64,000 nucleotides of DNA from CADEED01 sp035701825 (GCA_035701825.1 DASSRK010000160.1:16839-80838), one strand, 5' to 3'. Counted from the first letter of the stretch, positions 42,286-51,631 are shown. Notes: generated by a model not told the origin, from the letters alone. A program made the numbers and translations.

Positions 42286-44511
42286 TCACGCGCGGCGCAG
42301 TGGCAGGTCGCGCAACCGCTGCCCGGTCGCCGCGAACACCGCGTTGGCCAACGCCGGCGCAGCGCCTGGAATTCCCATCTCGCCCGCGCCGCAGGGTGGC
42401 GACGCCGAGGGGAGGACGTGCGTTTCGACCACCGGTGCGTCCGCGATCCGCAACAGCGGGTAACCGTCGAAGTTCGACTGCTGGATGCGGCCGTCCTCCA
42501 CCGTGATTTCCAGGCCCAGCGCGGTGGAGAGGCCGTCGACGGTGCCGCCCATGAGCTGCGCATGCACACCGGCCGGGTTCACCACCTGTCCCACGTCGGA
42601 GACACAAACACAGCGCTGGATGCGCCAGCCGCCGGCCGTCGACGCGACTTCGATCGCGTGCGCCGTGTAGCCGCCGAAGGTGAAGTGCGCCGCCAGCCCC
42701 ACGCCCGTGCCTTTCGGCCGCGCGCGCGCGTACTCGATGCGCCGCGCGGCCTCGCGCAGCACCGCCGCGAGCCTGCCGGTGCTGAACACCGGGCCGCCGT
42801 GCTCGGCGTAGGGAAGATCGCGCGGCGCGCCGAGCAGCTCGAGCCGCAACTCCAGCGGATCGCGGCGGGCCGCGGCGGCCACCTCGTCCACGAAGCTCTG
42901 CACGGCGAACGCCGTGAAGGTGTGCAACGGCGCGCGCCACCAGCCGCGCGCCAGGCCGAAGGGCACGTCCACGAATTCGGCGCGATAGTTGGGCACGCAG
43001 GCCGCGGGGAAACCGTCGACGTCGAGCGTGCCGATCCAGTCGGGATCATCCTCGCGATTGGCGCGCCATTTGCGCGACGTGGCGGCGACGCGGTGGCCCC
43101 AGGCGCTCACGCGACCCTGCGCGTCGAGGGCGGCACGCATGCGATGCACGCCGAACGGACGATAGAAATCGTTCTGCAGGTCGTCATCGCGCGTCCACAC
43201 CAGCTTCACGGGCTTGCGCACGGCCTGCGCCACCAGCACCGCCTCGGCGATGAAGTCGTTCTCGAGCCGGCGCCCGAAGCCGCCACCCGAGCGCGGCAGC
43301 TCGATGTCGATCGCGAGCCGCGACAGCCCGGTCATGGCCGCGATCATGCGCGAGGCGCCGCCGGGACTCTGCAGCGAAGCGATCAGCCGCGCGCGGTCCT
43401 TGCCGATCTCGATCACGGCGCCGGGCGGCTCCATGGTCGCGTGCGCCAGGAACGGCACCTTGTACTGCGCCTCGATGCGTGTCGCGGCCGCGTCCCACGC
43501 CGCGGCGAGGTCGCCATCATCGCGTGCAAGCTGGATGCCTTCCTCGGCCAGCGCCGCGGCGCGGCAGCGCTGTTCCAGCGCGCGCGTCGAGTCGGCCGCC
43601 CACGGGCCCGGTTGCCACTCGATGCGCAGCGCCTTGCGTCCGTGGATCGCGGCCCAGGTGTTGTCCGCGATCACGGCCACGCCGGCGGCGAGATTGCGCG
43701 TCAGGTGCCCGGAGGACGGCGGCGCGATCGGCACGATGGCCTGCACGCCGCGCACCCTGCGCGCCGCGGAGTCGTCCACCGATTTCACGCGACCATCGAA
43801 ATACGGGCAACGCGCGATCACGGCAAACGACATCCCCGGCAGGCTCCCGTCACTGCCGTAGCGCGCGCGGCCGCTGACGATGTCGGCGCAGTCGGCGACC
43901 TGCGCGGGCTTGCCGATGATGCGGAACTCCTTCGGCGGCTTGAGCGCGAACGGGCCCGCGGGCAACGGCAGCGCCGCGGCGCGCGCCGCCAGCGCGCCAT
44001 AGCTGAGCCGCCGGCCGTCGGCGTGGCGCACCTCGGCGTCGCGCGCGGTCAAACTACCGGGCTCGGCGCGCCACGCCTGCGCGGCGGCGGCCACCAGCAG
44101 CGCGCGGATCTGCGCGCCGGCCTGGCGCAGGTCGTCCCAGCCATCGGAAATGCTGGTGCTGCCGCCGGCGCCCTGCGGACCGAAGCGCGGCGCGAAGGCG
44201 CCCGGCGCATCGCCCGCCTTGATGCCGTAAGGCAGCTGTTCGACCTGCACCTGGTCCCAGCGCACCTCGAGCTCCTCGGCCACCAGCATCGGCAGCGAGG
44301 TGCGCACGCCCTGCCCGATCTCGCAGCCGCGCGCGCCGATCACGATGCGATTGTCGGGGTGGATGGTGACGAACACGCCGAGCTGCACGGCCGCATCCGC
44401 CTTGCCGGCCTGCGGCGCGGCACGTGCCCAGCGCGGCAGTCCGATCGAGGCGTACAGCGCCCCGCCCGACAGCGCCGTGACCTGCAGGAACCGGCGGCGA
44501 GTGTGTTGCAT
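42286..44511 (-). CDS. Tat-exported xanthine-dehydrogenase-family molybdopterin subunit
   Basis: ATG 44511 gives 741 residues with twin-arginine motif HTRRRFLQVTALSGGALYA. The catalytic-subunit pattern of the isoquinoline 1-oxidoreductase beta group is present: NRIVIGARGCEIGQGVRTSL, APRFGPQGAGGSTS, LPRSGGGFGRRLENDFIAEA, GTGVGLAAHFTFGGYTAHAI, and the active-site Glu in CGAGEMGIPGAAPALAN. It binds the molybdenum cytosine dinucleotide cofactor and hydroxylates aromatic or aldehyde substrates. A [2Fe-2S] partner subunit is expected and is absent from the window. Confidence 0.9.
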   Translation of the reverse strand: MQHTRRRFLQVTALSGGALYASIGLPRWARAAPQAGKADAAVQLGVFVTIHPDNRIVIGARGCEIGQGVRTSLPMLVAEELEVRWDQVQVEQLPYGIKAGDAPGAFAPRFGPQGAGGSTSISDGWDDLRQAGAQIRALLVAAAAQAWRAEPGSLTARDAEVRHADGRRLSYGALAARAAALPLPAGPFALKPPKEFRIIGKPAQVADCADIVSGRARYGSDGSLPGMSFAVIARCPYFDGRVKSVDDSAARRVRGVQAIVPIAPPSSGHLTRNLAAGVAVIADNTWAAIHGRKALRIEWQPGPWAADSTRALEQRCRAAALAEEGIQLARDDGDLAAAWDAAATRIEAQYKVPFLAHATMEPPGAVIEIGKDRARLIASLQSPGGASRMIAAMTGLSRLAIDIELPRSGGGFGRRLENDFIAEAVLVAQAVRKPVKLVWTRDDDLQNDFYRPFGVHRMRAALDAQGRVSAWGHRVAATSRKWRANREDDPDWIGTLDVDGFPAACVPNYRAEFVDVPFGLARGWWRAPLHTFTAFAVQSFVDEVAAAARRDPLELRLELLGAPRDLPYAEHGGPVFSTGRLAAVLREAARRIEYARARPKGTGVGLAAHFTFGGYTAHAIEVASTAGGWRIQRCVCVSDVGQVVNPAGVHAQLMGGTVDGLSTALGLEITVEDGRIQQSNFDGYPLLRIADAPVVETHVLPSASPPCGAGEMGIPGAAPALANAVFAATGQRLRDLPLRRA

Positions 44512-44851
44512 CGCGCTATTTGAGCACCGCGGCGCGTTCCCGTGCCATCCGCCCGGCGCGCGCACCGCTCCTCCCGCCCCATCCGGCGCCGCCGCGGCGC
44601 GGCGCCGCGCGCTTGCGGGGTGCCGCGCGCGGGCCGATGTGCTCTACTGCGCCGGTCGCCGCCAACATGAATCACGATTCGTGTTGCTGTCCGTATCCGC
44701 GGGCGACTGCCGGACGGCCGCCTAACTACGGAACGGGCGCGCCATCCCCGCCCGGGCGCGGTGCCGCGCGTCCGGACGGCTGATCGCAGGAGATGGCGGG
44801 GTCGCGCTTCCCCCGGCTCGCCCCGCCCTCCTGCCAGGCAGCGTCGCCCGC
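44512..44851. other. Gap between molybdenum hydroxylase and TetR gene
   Basis: These 340 bases lack any convincing gene. They start with extremely GC-rich self-complementary tracts, and contain the palindrome at 44664 and a more AT-rich patch around it. The promoter of the leftward molybdenum enzyme should be here. Confidence 0.6.
44664..44685. promoter_or_regulatory. Probable TetR-type operator
   Basis: AACATGAATC, two central bases, then GATTCGTGTT form a 22-bp near-perfect dyad (nine of ten pairs). It lies about 150 bases upstream of the molybdenum hydroxylase and 167 bases beyond the end of the TetR gene. The size and symmetry suit TetR-family operators. Confidence 0.6.
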
Positions 44852-45550
44852 CTACCTGGATTTCCTGCGGCGGGCGCGCGCGGCGGCCGGCTTGCCGCCC
44901 GCTTGGTCGATGCCGGAGACCAGGCGGAACGCACGCTCGATCTGGCGCCGGAAGGCGCTGTCCTCGAGTTGCAGCGGGCCGGGCTGGTTCATGAGCGTGT
45001 TGTTCAACGTGCCGCGCATCATCTGGAACGCGAAGCGCACGCGCTCGACTTCCTCCGCGCCGAGCGCACGGCCCAGCAATGCCGCGTAGCTCTCGATGAA
45101 GCGCGCCACCGACTCGCGGCCGAGCTCGCGGAACTCGCGCCAGAACTCCGGGTCCGTGGTGCCCTTGCGCAGCGCCGCGCGCCACAGGTTCGGATGCTCG
45201 AGCACGAACTCGAGGTCGCGGCCCACGGCCCGTTCCACGATGTCGTCGAGCGTCGCGTCCTGGTAGCAGCGCTCGAGCTGGCCGCGGCTCTGCGCGCGGC
45301 GCATCTCCGCGATGGCGAGGAAGTACTGGTCCTTGTCGGCGAAGCGCAGGTAGAACGATCCGACCGCGCAGCCCGCGGCACGCGCGATGTCGGCTACCGC
45401 GAGCTCGTCGAAGTGCTTGCGCCGCAGCAGCTTGAATCCCGCCGCGAGCAGCCGGTCGCGCGTCTTCTGCGCGCGGGTCTGCTTGACGGGCAGGCTGAAG
45501 CGCGGGGCCGGAGCGGCGCGGTCGTTCGAGGGCAGCGGCGTGGACTTCAT
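44852..45550 (-). CDS. TetR/AcrR-family regulator
   Basis: This 232-residue protein has an N-terminal helix-turn-helix in about residues 28-75 (TRDRLLAAGFKLLRRKHFDE, then VADIARAAGCAVGSFYLRFA) and a ligand-binding helical domain. The C-terminus is a basic tail (ARARRRKSR). It is probably a repressor of the downstream molybdenum hydroxylase through the dyad at 44664, and perhaps autoregulated through GCGGATCATCCGC at 45564-45576, just upstream of its own start. The ligand is unknown. Confidence 0.92.
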   Translation of the reverse strand: MKSTPLPSNDRAAPAPRFSLPVKQTRAQKTRDRLLAAGFKLLRRKHFDELAVADIARAAGCAVGSFYLRFADKDQYFLAIAEMRRAQSRGQLERCYQDATLDDIVERAVGRDLEFVLEHPNLWRAALRKGTTDPEFWREFRELGRESVARFIESYAALLGRALGAEEVERVRFAFQMMRGTLNNTLMNQPGPLQLEDSAFRRQIERAFRLVSGIDQAGGKPAAARARRRKSR

Positions 45551-45563
45551 GCGGCGAATGTTA

Positions 45564-45576
45564 GCGGATCATCCGC
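45564..45576. promoter_or_regulatory. Short palindrome upstream of the TetR gene
   Basis: GCGGAT, one central base, ATCCGC lies 14 bases upstream of the TetR start codon. It could be a second operator or a hairpin. It is unlike the dyad at 44664, so the evidence is weak. Confidence 0.3.
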
Positions 45577-45596
45577 CGCCACTCACGGGCCGCGCG

Positions 45597-46307
45597 CTAC
45601 CTGGCGACCGTGGCCTTGACCTTGTTGGCGCGACACTCGGTCTCGAGCATCCCGCCGTGGCACGGGATCTCGAAGCTGCCCTCGATATGCAGCCGCCGGT
45701 TGCGCGCCAGTGATTCGATGCCATCGATCCGGAAGGTTCCCGCGACGCCCTCCATGTCGAATCGCTCGATGACCAGCGTGCCCCCGGTGGCGTCGTATTC
45801 GTGGTCGTCGAACGACAGGACCCCGGCCAGCACCTCGCCCGGCCGCACTTCGCCACCGGTCTTGCCGACGATGCGATACGTGCCGGGACCCAGCGGAAAG
45901 TCACGCTCCGTCGAGGACAAGGCCGCGAGCGACACGCCGATCGCCGGCGGACCGGGCGCGTGGCAATTGATGTCGAGGGGCATCGCGGTCTTGTTGGCGC
46001 GCAGGGTTGCCTGCTCCTTCGCGCTGGCCCAGTACATCGAGTGCGCGCTGCTGGGACTCTCGCCCGACGGCTCGACACCGCCCGGATCCCAGGTGCTGGT
46101 CCAGCGGTGCTCGGACGGCAGCGTCATGTGGATGCGGCAGGCCTCGAAAGCGGCCCGCACCGCACCCGAGGTCACGGCCCCCGCAGGCGCGGCCCGAGAC
46201 TGCGCGGCAGGTGCCCGCGCGGCCGGTGCCGGCGCAGGCGCTGCGGATTCCTTCGGTTTGCAGGCCACGAGCCCGCAGAGAATCGCCAACAACAGGACGC
46301 TTCGCAC
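45597..46307 (-). CDS. Lipoprotein of unknown function
   Basis: The start is GTG 46307 with GGAGA five bases upstream; the longer open frame to 46505 lacks a signal. The protein has 236 residues. The lipobox is LLLAILCGLVAC, followed by a Pro/Ala-rich linker. A C-terminal domain contains FPLGPGTYRIVGKTGGEVRP, HEYDATGGTLVIERFDMEGV and HIEGSFEIPCHGGMLETECR. I do not recognise the family. It is divergent from the sulfatase/receptor genes. Confidence 0.72.
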   Translation of the reverse strand: MRSVLLLAILCGLVACKPKESAAPAPAPAARAPAAQSRAAPAGAVTSGAVRAAFEACRIHMTLPSEHRWTSTWDPGGVEPSGESPSSAHSMYWASAKEQATLRANKTAMPLDINCHAPGPPAIGVSLAALSSTERDFPLGPGTYRIVGKTGGEVRPGEVLAGVLSFDDHEYDATGGTLVIERFDMEGVAGTFRIDGIESLARNRRLHIEGSFEIPCHGGMLETECRANKVKATVAR

Positions 46308-46509
46308 GATTGTCTCCGTCGTGAAGGCACTCAATGTCCGCGAAGGCCCGCGTCCTGTCTGCCTTGGATCATGGCGCGTTGCGGTCGGATTCCTCCGACC
46401 ACGCCCGCCCGCGGGCCCGGCGGCCGCGAATCGACTGGCAGCGCAATGGCGGCGCCGTGCATTTCCCCGCGCGTCGATCCGGCACGCGCCGGCCGGCTTG
46501 ACCATGAAG

Positions 46510-46545
46510 TGAATGCGTGTTCATATTTTTGTGAACAACAATTCA
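46510..46545. promoter_or_regulatory. Symmetric operator-like site upstream of the sulfatase and receptor
   Basis: The site reads TGAAT, three bases, TGTTCA, eight bases, TGAACA, three bases, ATTCA. Both half-site pairs are perfect about a common centre, 46527/46528. It lies 46 bases upstream of the preferred sulfatase start and in an AT-rich patch. The pattern is like that of a dimeric or tetrameric regulator operator near a promoter. No candidate regulator gene is adjacent. Confidence 0.6.
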
Positions 46546-46590
46546 TATACGCCGGCGCCCGGGACTGGCGCGCGGCGGGGGGAAAGCTCG

Positions 46591-48012
46591 ATGCACCGGA
46601 ACCAGCGCAGGCGCGATGCGGACCAGCCGCGGCGCGGCGCGCTCACGCGCCGCCAGCTGCTCGCCGGCTCGCTCGCGGGCGTCGGCCTCGGCCTGGCGGC
46701 GCGCCGCGTGCGCGCGGCCGGGCCCCCGGCGCTGCCGAACATCGTGTTCCTGCTGGCCGACGATCTCGGTTATGCCGACCTCGGCTGCTATGGCCGCAAT
46801 TTCCAGACGCCGCGCATCGATTCGCTGGCGCGCAACGGCGCGCTGTTCACGCAGGCGTACGCCAGCTCCTGCGTCTGCTCGCCGACGCGCGTCGCGCTGA
46901 TCACCGGCCGCGAGCCCGGCCGGCTGCGCATCGGCCAGGACGAGCCGCTGGGCGCCGAGCGCGAGGGGACCATCGGCCTGCCCACCGACATCCCGACACT
47001 GCCGTCGCTGCTGCGCCAGCGCGGCTACCGCACCTCGCTCTTCGGCAAGTGGCATCTCGGCAAGCCGCCGCACTTCGGCCCGCTCAAGAGCGGCTACGAC
47101 CGCTTCTTCGGCATGTACGGCGGCTACTCGTTCTACTTCGGCCACGGCAAGGACGATCCCAGCCCGATCGTCGACCAGGAACGCATCCTCACCGACCACG
47201 GCTACCTCACCGACCTGCTCGCCGACAAGGCCATCGAAGAGCTGCGCAACTCGGCGCGCGACTCGCAGCCGGTGTTCGTCAGCCTGCACTTCAATGCCGT
47301 GCACTGGCCCTGGGAAGGACCGGGCGATCGCGCGCGGGACGCCTCGATCCGGGCGGGCGTCGACAAGGACGGCGGCTCGGTCGAGGTCTACCGCGCGATG
47401 CTCGAGAGCCTCGACACCAACGTCGGCCGCGTGCTCGACGCGCTCGATGCGCTCGACGCCGCGCGCAACACGCTGGTGGTGTTCACCAGCGACAACGGCG
47501 GCGAGCGCTTCTCGGATGTGTGGCCGCTGACCGGCATGAAAGGCGAGCTGCTCGAAGGCGGCATCCGCGTGCCCCTGCTGGCGCGCTGGCCGGGCCGCAT
47601 CGCCGCCGGCATGCGCACCGGCCAGGTGTCCGCCACCACCGACTGGCTGCCGACGCTGCTCGCGGTCGCCGGCGGCGCGCCGGATCCCGGCTACCCGAGC
47701 GACGGCGAGAACCTGCTGCCGCTGCTCACCGGCGCCGCGCCCGAGCATCCACGCACGCTGTACTGGCGCTACAAGGCCAACGACCAGGCCGCGGTGCGCG
47801 ACGGGAACCTGAAGTACCTGCGGCTCGGCGGCCAGGAACACCTGTTCGACGTCGCGACCGACCCGCGCGAGCGCGCCGAGCTGCGCGAGAAATATCCGCG
47901 GGAATTCGAACGGCTGAAGCGGCTGTACGCGTCGTGGAACGCGCGGATGCCGCCGTACGCCGCCGACGCGCGCAGCTACGACGTGAAGTCCAACACCGCC
48001 GACCGTTATTGA
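46591..48012 (+). CDS. Tat-exported sulfatase
   Basis: ATG 46591 follows GGGGGG (46577-46582); an upstream ATG at 46513 lies inside the operator-like site and is rejected. The protein has 473 residues with twin-arginine LTRRQLLAGSLAGVGLGLA. Metal-binding Asp57 and Asp58 lie in IVFLLADDLGYADLGCYGRN, and the formylglycine site is Cys96 in CSPTRVALITGR, so it is a Cys-type sulfatase. Other signatures are GKWHLGKPPHFGP and VFTSDNGGERFS. It acts in the periplasm on an unknown sulfate ester and is followed after ten bases by the TonB receptor, suggesting import of a sulfated substrate. Confidence 0.94.
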   Translation: MHRNQRRRDADQPRRGALTRRQLLAGSLAGVGLGLAARRVRAAGPPALPNIVFLLADDLGYADLGCYGRNFQTPRIDSLARNGALFTQAYASSCVCSPTRVALITGREPGRLRIGQDEPLGAEREGTIGLPTDIPTLPSLLRQRGYRTSLFGKWHLGKPPHFGPLKSGYDRFFGMYGGYSFYFGHGKDDPSPIVDQERILTDHGYLTDLLADKAIEELRNSARDSQPVFVSLHFNAVHWPWEGPGDRARDASIRAGVDKDGGSVEVYRAMLESLDTNVGRVLDALDALDAARNTLVVFTSDNGGERFSDVWPLTGMKGELLEGGIRVPLLARWPGRIAAGMRTGQVSATTDWLPTLLAVAGGAPDPGYPSDGENLLPLLTGAAPEHPRTLYWRYKANDQAAVRDGNLKYLRLGGQEHLFDVATDPRERAELREKYPREFERLKRLYASWNARMPPYAADARSYDVKSNTADRY

Positions 48013-48022
48013 GGGGGGAGCC

Positions 48023-50374
48023 ATGAAGACATCGAAGCCGCACACTCTCGCGACCATCGCCGGCACGGCCGCGCTCAGCTGGTGCACGCAGGCCCTGGCG
48101 CAGACCGAGGACGCCTCGGCGCTCGAGGAAGTCGTGGTCACCGCGCAGAAGCGCGAACAGAACATCCAGGAAGTGCCCATCGCCATCGACGCGATGTCGC
48201 GCGACACCATCCTCGCGCATCGCATCACCGGGCCCGACGACCTGGTCAAGGAGCTGCCGAACCTGAGCCTCAAGACCGCCTCGGCGGTCAACTCGGGCTT
48301 CGCCATCCGCGGCGTCGGCACGCAGAACTTCCACCTCACCGCCTCGCAGGCCGTGGGCCTGTACTTCGACGAGGTCTCGCAGGTCACGCCATTCACCAGC
48401 CAGCTCGGCCTGTTCGACATGGAGCGCATCGAGGTGCTGCGCGGCCCGCAGAACACGCTGTTCGGCCGCAATACCACCGGCGGCGCGGTCAACTTCATCA
48501 CGCGCCGGCCCAGCGTCGCGGACGGCACCAACGGGTACGTCAACCTCAACGTGGGCAACTTCGGCAAGCTCGACGGCGAAGGCGCCATCGGCTTCGCGCT
48601 CGGCGAGGACTTCTCGATGCGCGCCGCGTTCCAGTCGCAGAACCGCGAAGGCGTGTTCACCGACGTGGACTCCGGCGAGAAGATCGGCAGCACCCGGCGC
48701 GTCTCGGCGCGCGTCGGCCTCGCCTGGCAACCCTCGGATGCCACCAGCGCCTGGCTGTCCATCCACTATGGCGACAGCGATCCGAAGCGCGTGCCACGCA
48801 AGGCCACCGGGCGCTTCATGGCCGACGACGCCACCACCTGCCCCAACAACGACAGCGGCGCCGACCAGTTCGACGGCGTCAGCGATTGCTACGCGCGCAA
48901 CAAGACCGGCGTGCCCTACAACCCGTCGCTCGCCGGCTGGCGCGACGTGCACGACGCCGCCGGCAACAAGGCCGAGGTCGAGCTCGGCGGCGCGCTGCTC
49001 AACGTGTCGCACGACTTCGGTCCCGTCACCCTGGTGAGCCTCACCGGCTACGACAACGTCGAGCAGCACCTGGCCGACGAATCCGGCGGCCTGCCGTACA
49101 TCCAGTTCCAGGCCTTGCAGCAGGGCGACTACCAGACCCTGTCGCAGGAGTTCCGCCTCACCTCGAACGGCGATGGCGCCCTGCAGTGGATCGGCGGCGT
49201 GTTCTACTCGCACGAGAACGATCACTTCGCGACCACCGCGCGCAACAACGCCGTGGGCCCGCCGGCCAATGCCGTGGTGCCCACCTCCATCCTCAACCAG
49301 CGCGGCGACGTGTACTCGGTGTACGGCCAGGTCGACTGGGCGCTCAGCGACAAGCTGAACCTCAACGCCGGCCTGCGCTGGACCGACGATTCGAAGACCG
49401 GCGACACCACGGTGGTCGCCATGTTCGATACCGACACCGGGCTCACCACCGGCACGCGGCTGCCCGCGGACTTCGTGTACACGCGCGACTTCGTGCTCGC
49501 GCACCAGGACGATTTCGCCACCGCCTGCGCGCCCGGTGTGGTGCCCTGCTCCGGGCCGTGGAAGAAAGTCGAGCAGGACTACAGCAAGACCGCCGGCAAG
49601 CTCGGCATGGACTATCACTTCACCGGGGACGTGATGGGCTACGCCAGCATCTCGACCGGCTTCAAGGCCGGCGCCTTCGACACGCGCGCGCAGGCGGTGT
49701 TGTTGGGCACCGGCGACCTGCCGGTGAAACCCGAGGAGCTGGTGTCCTATGAGATCGGCCTGAAGAGCGTGCTGCTCGACCACCGCATGAAGCTCAACGT
49801 CACCGCCTTCTACTACGACTGGAAGGACCTGCAGACCTTCGCGACCATCCCCGGCATCGGCCCCGCGTTCCTCAACCTGCCGCAGTCCCGGCTGGTCGGC
49901 CAGGAGCTGGAGTGGGAATTCGCGCCGTCCAGCGACTGGCTGCTGAAGCTCTACGCGGCGCATCTCAAGACCGAGGTGACCGACGTCGGCACGCTCGGAC
50001 CCGACGCCGCGGTGGTCGGCGCGCCGCTGGCGCAGGCGCCCGAGTGGACCTTCAACGGCGGCGTCTCCAAGTCCTTCGCGATCGGCGAGCACCGCCTGGG
50101 CGTCGGGCTGCGCGGCCGCTATACCGCCGAGCAATGGGGCACGATGAACGAGCGGCCCAACACGCTGATCGGGTCGTCGACCTTCCTCGATGCCTCGGTG
50201 AACTACGAGTTCGGCCAGGACAACCGCCATGTCATCAGCCTGTGGGGCGAGAACCTGACCTCCGAGAAGACCTGCTACCTGCTCGGCGACCTGGACGGGT
50301 TCACCTGGACCAATGCCTGCCAGCCGAACGAGGGCACGGCGCTGTACGGCATCTCGTTGACCGCGCGGTTTTGA
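48023..50374 (+). CDS. TonB-dependent outer-membrane receptor
   Basis: This 783-residue protein has a signal peptide (ATIAGTAALSWCTQALAQ), a plug domain with EEVVVTAQKREQNIQEVPIA, and ERIEVLRGPQNTLFGRNTTG. It has a long 22-strand-type barrel and terminal aromatic residue (YGISLTARF). GGGGG lies shortly before the ATG. The ligand is not predictable, but the sulfatase upstream points to a sulfated steroid, polyketide or carbohydrate. The receptor would use a TonB complex, possibly encoded elsewhere; the AgmX-type transducer in this window is not its obvious partner. Confidence 0.95.
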   Translation: MKTSKPHTLATIAGTAALSWCTQALAQTEDASALEEVVVTAQKREQNIQEVPIAIDAMSRDTILAHRITGPDDLVKELPNLSLKTASAVNSGFAIRGVGTQNFHLTASQAVGLYFDEVSQVTPFTSQLGLFDMERIEVLRGPQNTLFGRNTTGGAVNFITRRPSVADGTNGYVNLNVGNFGKLDGEGAIGFALGEDFSMRAAFQSQNREGVFTDVDSGEKIGSTRRVSARVGLAWQPSDATSAWLSIHYGDSDPKRVPRKATGRFMADDATTCPNNDSGADQFDGVSDCYARNKTGVPYNPSLAGWRDVHDAAGNKAEVELGGALLNVSHDFGPVTLVSLTGYDNVEQHLADESGGLPYIQFQALQQGDYQTLSQEFRLTSNGDGALQWIGGVFYSHENDHFATTARNNAVGPPANAVVPTSILNQRGDVYSVYGQVDWALSDKLNLNAGLRWTDDSKTGDTTVVAMFDTDTGLTTGTRLPADFVYTRDFVLAHQDDFATACAPGVVPCSGPWKKVEQDYSKTAGKLGMDYHFTGDVMGYASISTGFKAGAFDTRAQAVLLGTGDLPVKPEELVSYEIGLKSVLLDHRMKLNVTAFYYDWKDLQTFATIPGIGPAFLNLPQSRLVGQELEWEFAPSSDWLLKLYAAHLKTEVTDVGTLGPDAAVVGAPLAQAPEWTFNGGVSKSFAIGEHRLGVGLRGRYTAEQWGTMNERPNTLIGSSTFLDASVNYEFGQDNRHVISLWGENLTSEKTCYLLGDLDGFTWTNACQPNEGTALYGISLTARF

Positions 50375-50380
50375 ATCGCA

Positions 50381-50400
50381 CACCGCCAGGGACGGCGGTG
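50381..50400. terminator. Hairpin between convergent genes
   Basis: CACCGCC, a six-base loop, GGCGGTG lies six bases after the TonB receptor stop and nine bases before the stop of the convergent epimerase-like gene. It has no T-run, so a modest terminator is inferred. Confidence 0.5.
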
Positions 50401-50409
50401 CCTCCTCGA

Positions 50410-51501
50410 TCAGGCCTTGAGCAGTTTCAGCAGCTCCGCCTCACGCTCGGCCGTGAGGCCGGAGCGCAGCTTCTGCTTCTCCGGCGGCCGGGTCTTCTGC
50501 CACTCGAGCGTGTCGCGGATGGTGGTCTCGAGCGGCCGGAACGTCAGGCCCTGCTTTTCGGCGCGCGCCGAGGCGACCAGCCCGTGGCCCAGGCTCTCAC
50601 CCGACGGCGGCGCCCAGATCGGGATCTCCTGGCTGGCCCACATGCCGGGCTCGGTGGCCTTGTTGCGCGCCAGGAACTCGGCGCTGGCCCACGTGAAGCG
50701 CGTGTCCGCGCCGGTCACGCGCCGGCTCGCCTCGAGTAGTTTGCCCATGGTTACCCAGCGCGGCGGCGTGCACAGGTTGTAGCGCCCGGCGATGCGCTTC
50801 TCGGCGCAGCGACGCACGAAGTCCGCGAGGTCGCGCACGTCGATGAACTGGACGGGGTCTTCGGGCGTGCCCGGCGCCAGCATCTCGCCGCCCTGCGCCA
50901 CGCGGTGCGGCCAGTAGGTGAAGCGGTCGCTGAAGTCGCCGGGCCCGCAGATGTAGGTAGGCCGGATGATGCAGGCGCGCTTGCCATAGGCCTGCGCCAC
51001 CACCTCTTCGCACAGCACCTTCAACGCGCCGTAATTGTCGTCGGTGAGCTTGTCCTGCGGCAGGTCGCCGATCGGCGCGAGCCCGTGCGACTCGTCGATG
51101 GGCGGGGACTGGAAGTCGGCGTAGACCGCGATGCTGGAGATGAAGATGTAGTGCGGTGCATGTCTGCCGAGCAGGCCGGTGGACAGCTTCACCTGCGCCG
51201 GCGTGTAGCCCGAGTTGTCCACGACCACGTCCCAGTCGCGGCCCTCGAGCGACTCCAGGTCACCATTGCGGTCGCCCAGCAATTGCTCGACGCCCTGCTT
51301 CGCGTCCGGGTCGCGCCTGCCGCGATTGAACAGCGTGACCCGGTGACCGGCGCCGTGGAGCGCGGTCACGAAGTGCGGGCCGATGAAGCCCGTGCCGCCG
51401 AGGATCAATACGCGCAGCGGCTTCGACCTGGCGAACGCGGGTGCGATGGAACCCGCCAACGCGGCCGAGGCCGCGAGCTTGAGCGCGTCACGTCGTTTCA
51501 T
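50410..51501 (-). CDS. Tat-exported NAD-dependent epimerase/dehydratase-like protein
   Basis: From ATG 51501 (GGGAGGAT upstream) the protein has 363 residues with a twin-arginine-like leader MKRRDALKLAASAALAGSIA. The Rossmann glycine motif is LRVLILGGTGFIGPHFVTAL. The extended SDR features SSIAVYADFQSPPIDE, TDDNYGALKVLCEEVVAQ and RPTYICGPGDFSDRFTYWP are present, with YGALK as the YxxxK-type catalytic pair. Nucleotide cofactor enzymes are seldom exported, and Tat would allow it after folding. It may process the imported substrate of this locus. Confidence 0.84.
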   Translation of the reverse strand: MKRRDALKLAASAALAGSIAPAFARSKPLRVLILGGTGFIGPHFVTALHGAGHRVTLFNRGRRDPDAKQGVEQLLGDRNGDLESLEGRDWDVVVDNSGYTPAQVKLSTGLLGRHAPHYIFISSIAVYADFQSPPIDESHGLAPIGDLPQDKLTDDNYGALKVLCEEVVAQAYGKRACIIRPTYICGPGDFSDRFTYWPHRVAQGGEMLAPGTPEDPVQFIDVRDLADFVRRCAEKRIAGRYNLCTPPRWVTMGKLLEASRRVTGADTRFTWASAEFLARNKATEPGMWASQEIPIWAPPSGESLGHGLVASARAEKQGLTFRPLETTIRDTLEWQKTRPPEKQKLRSGLTAEREAELLKLLKA

Positions 51502-51631
51502 GGCGATCCTCCCTGGCGAGGGCGGCATTCTGACACCGGCGCGCGCCCGTGCGACCCCGCGGACGCAGCCAGGCCTCGATTCGGCGCAATTTCCGACAGC
51601 CGCGCGGTTGCCGGCCGCGCAGACTTCCCGC

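Noticed and set aside
46543..50383. Long minus-strand frames opposite the sulfatase and TonB receptor
   Set aside because: They have no domain or signal, and the plus strand encodes complete known proteins.
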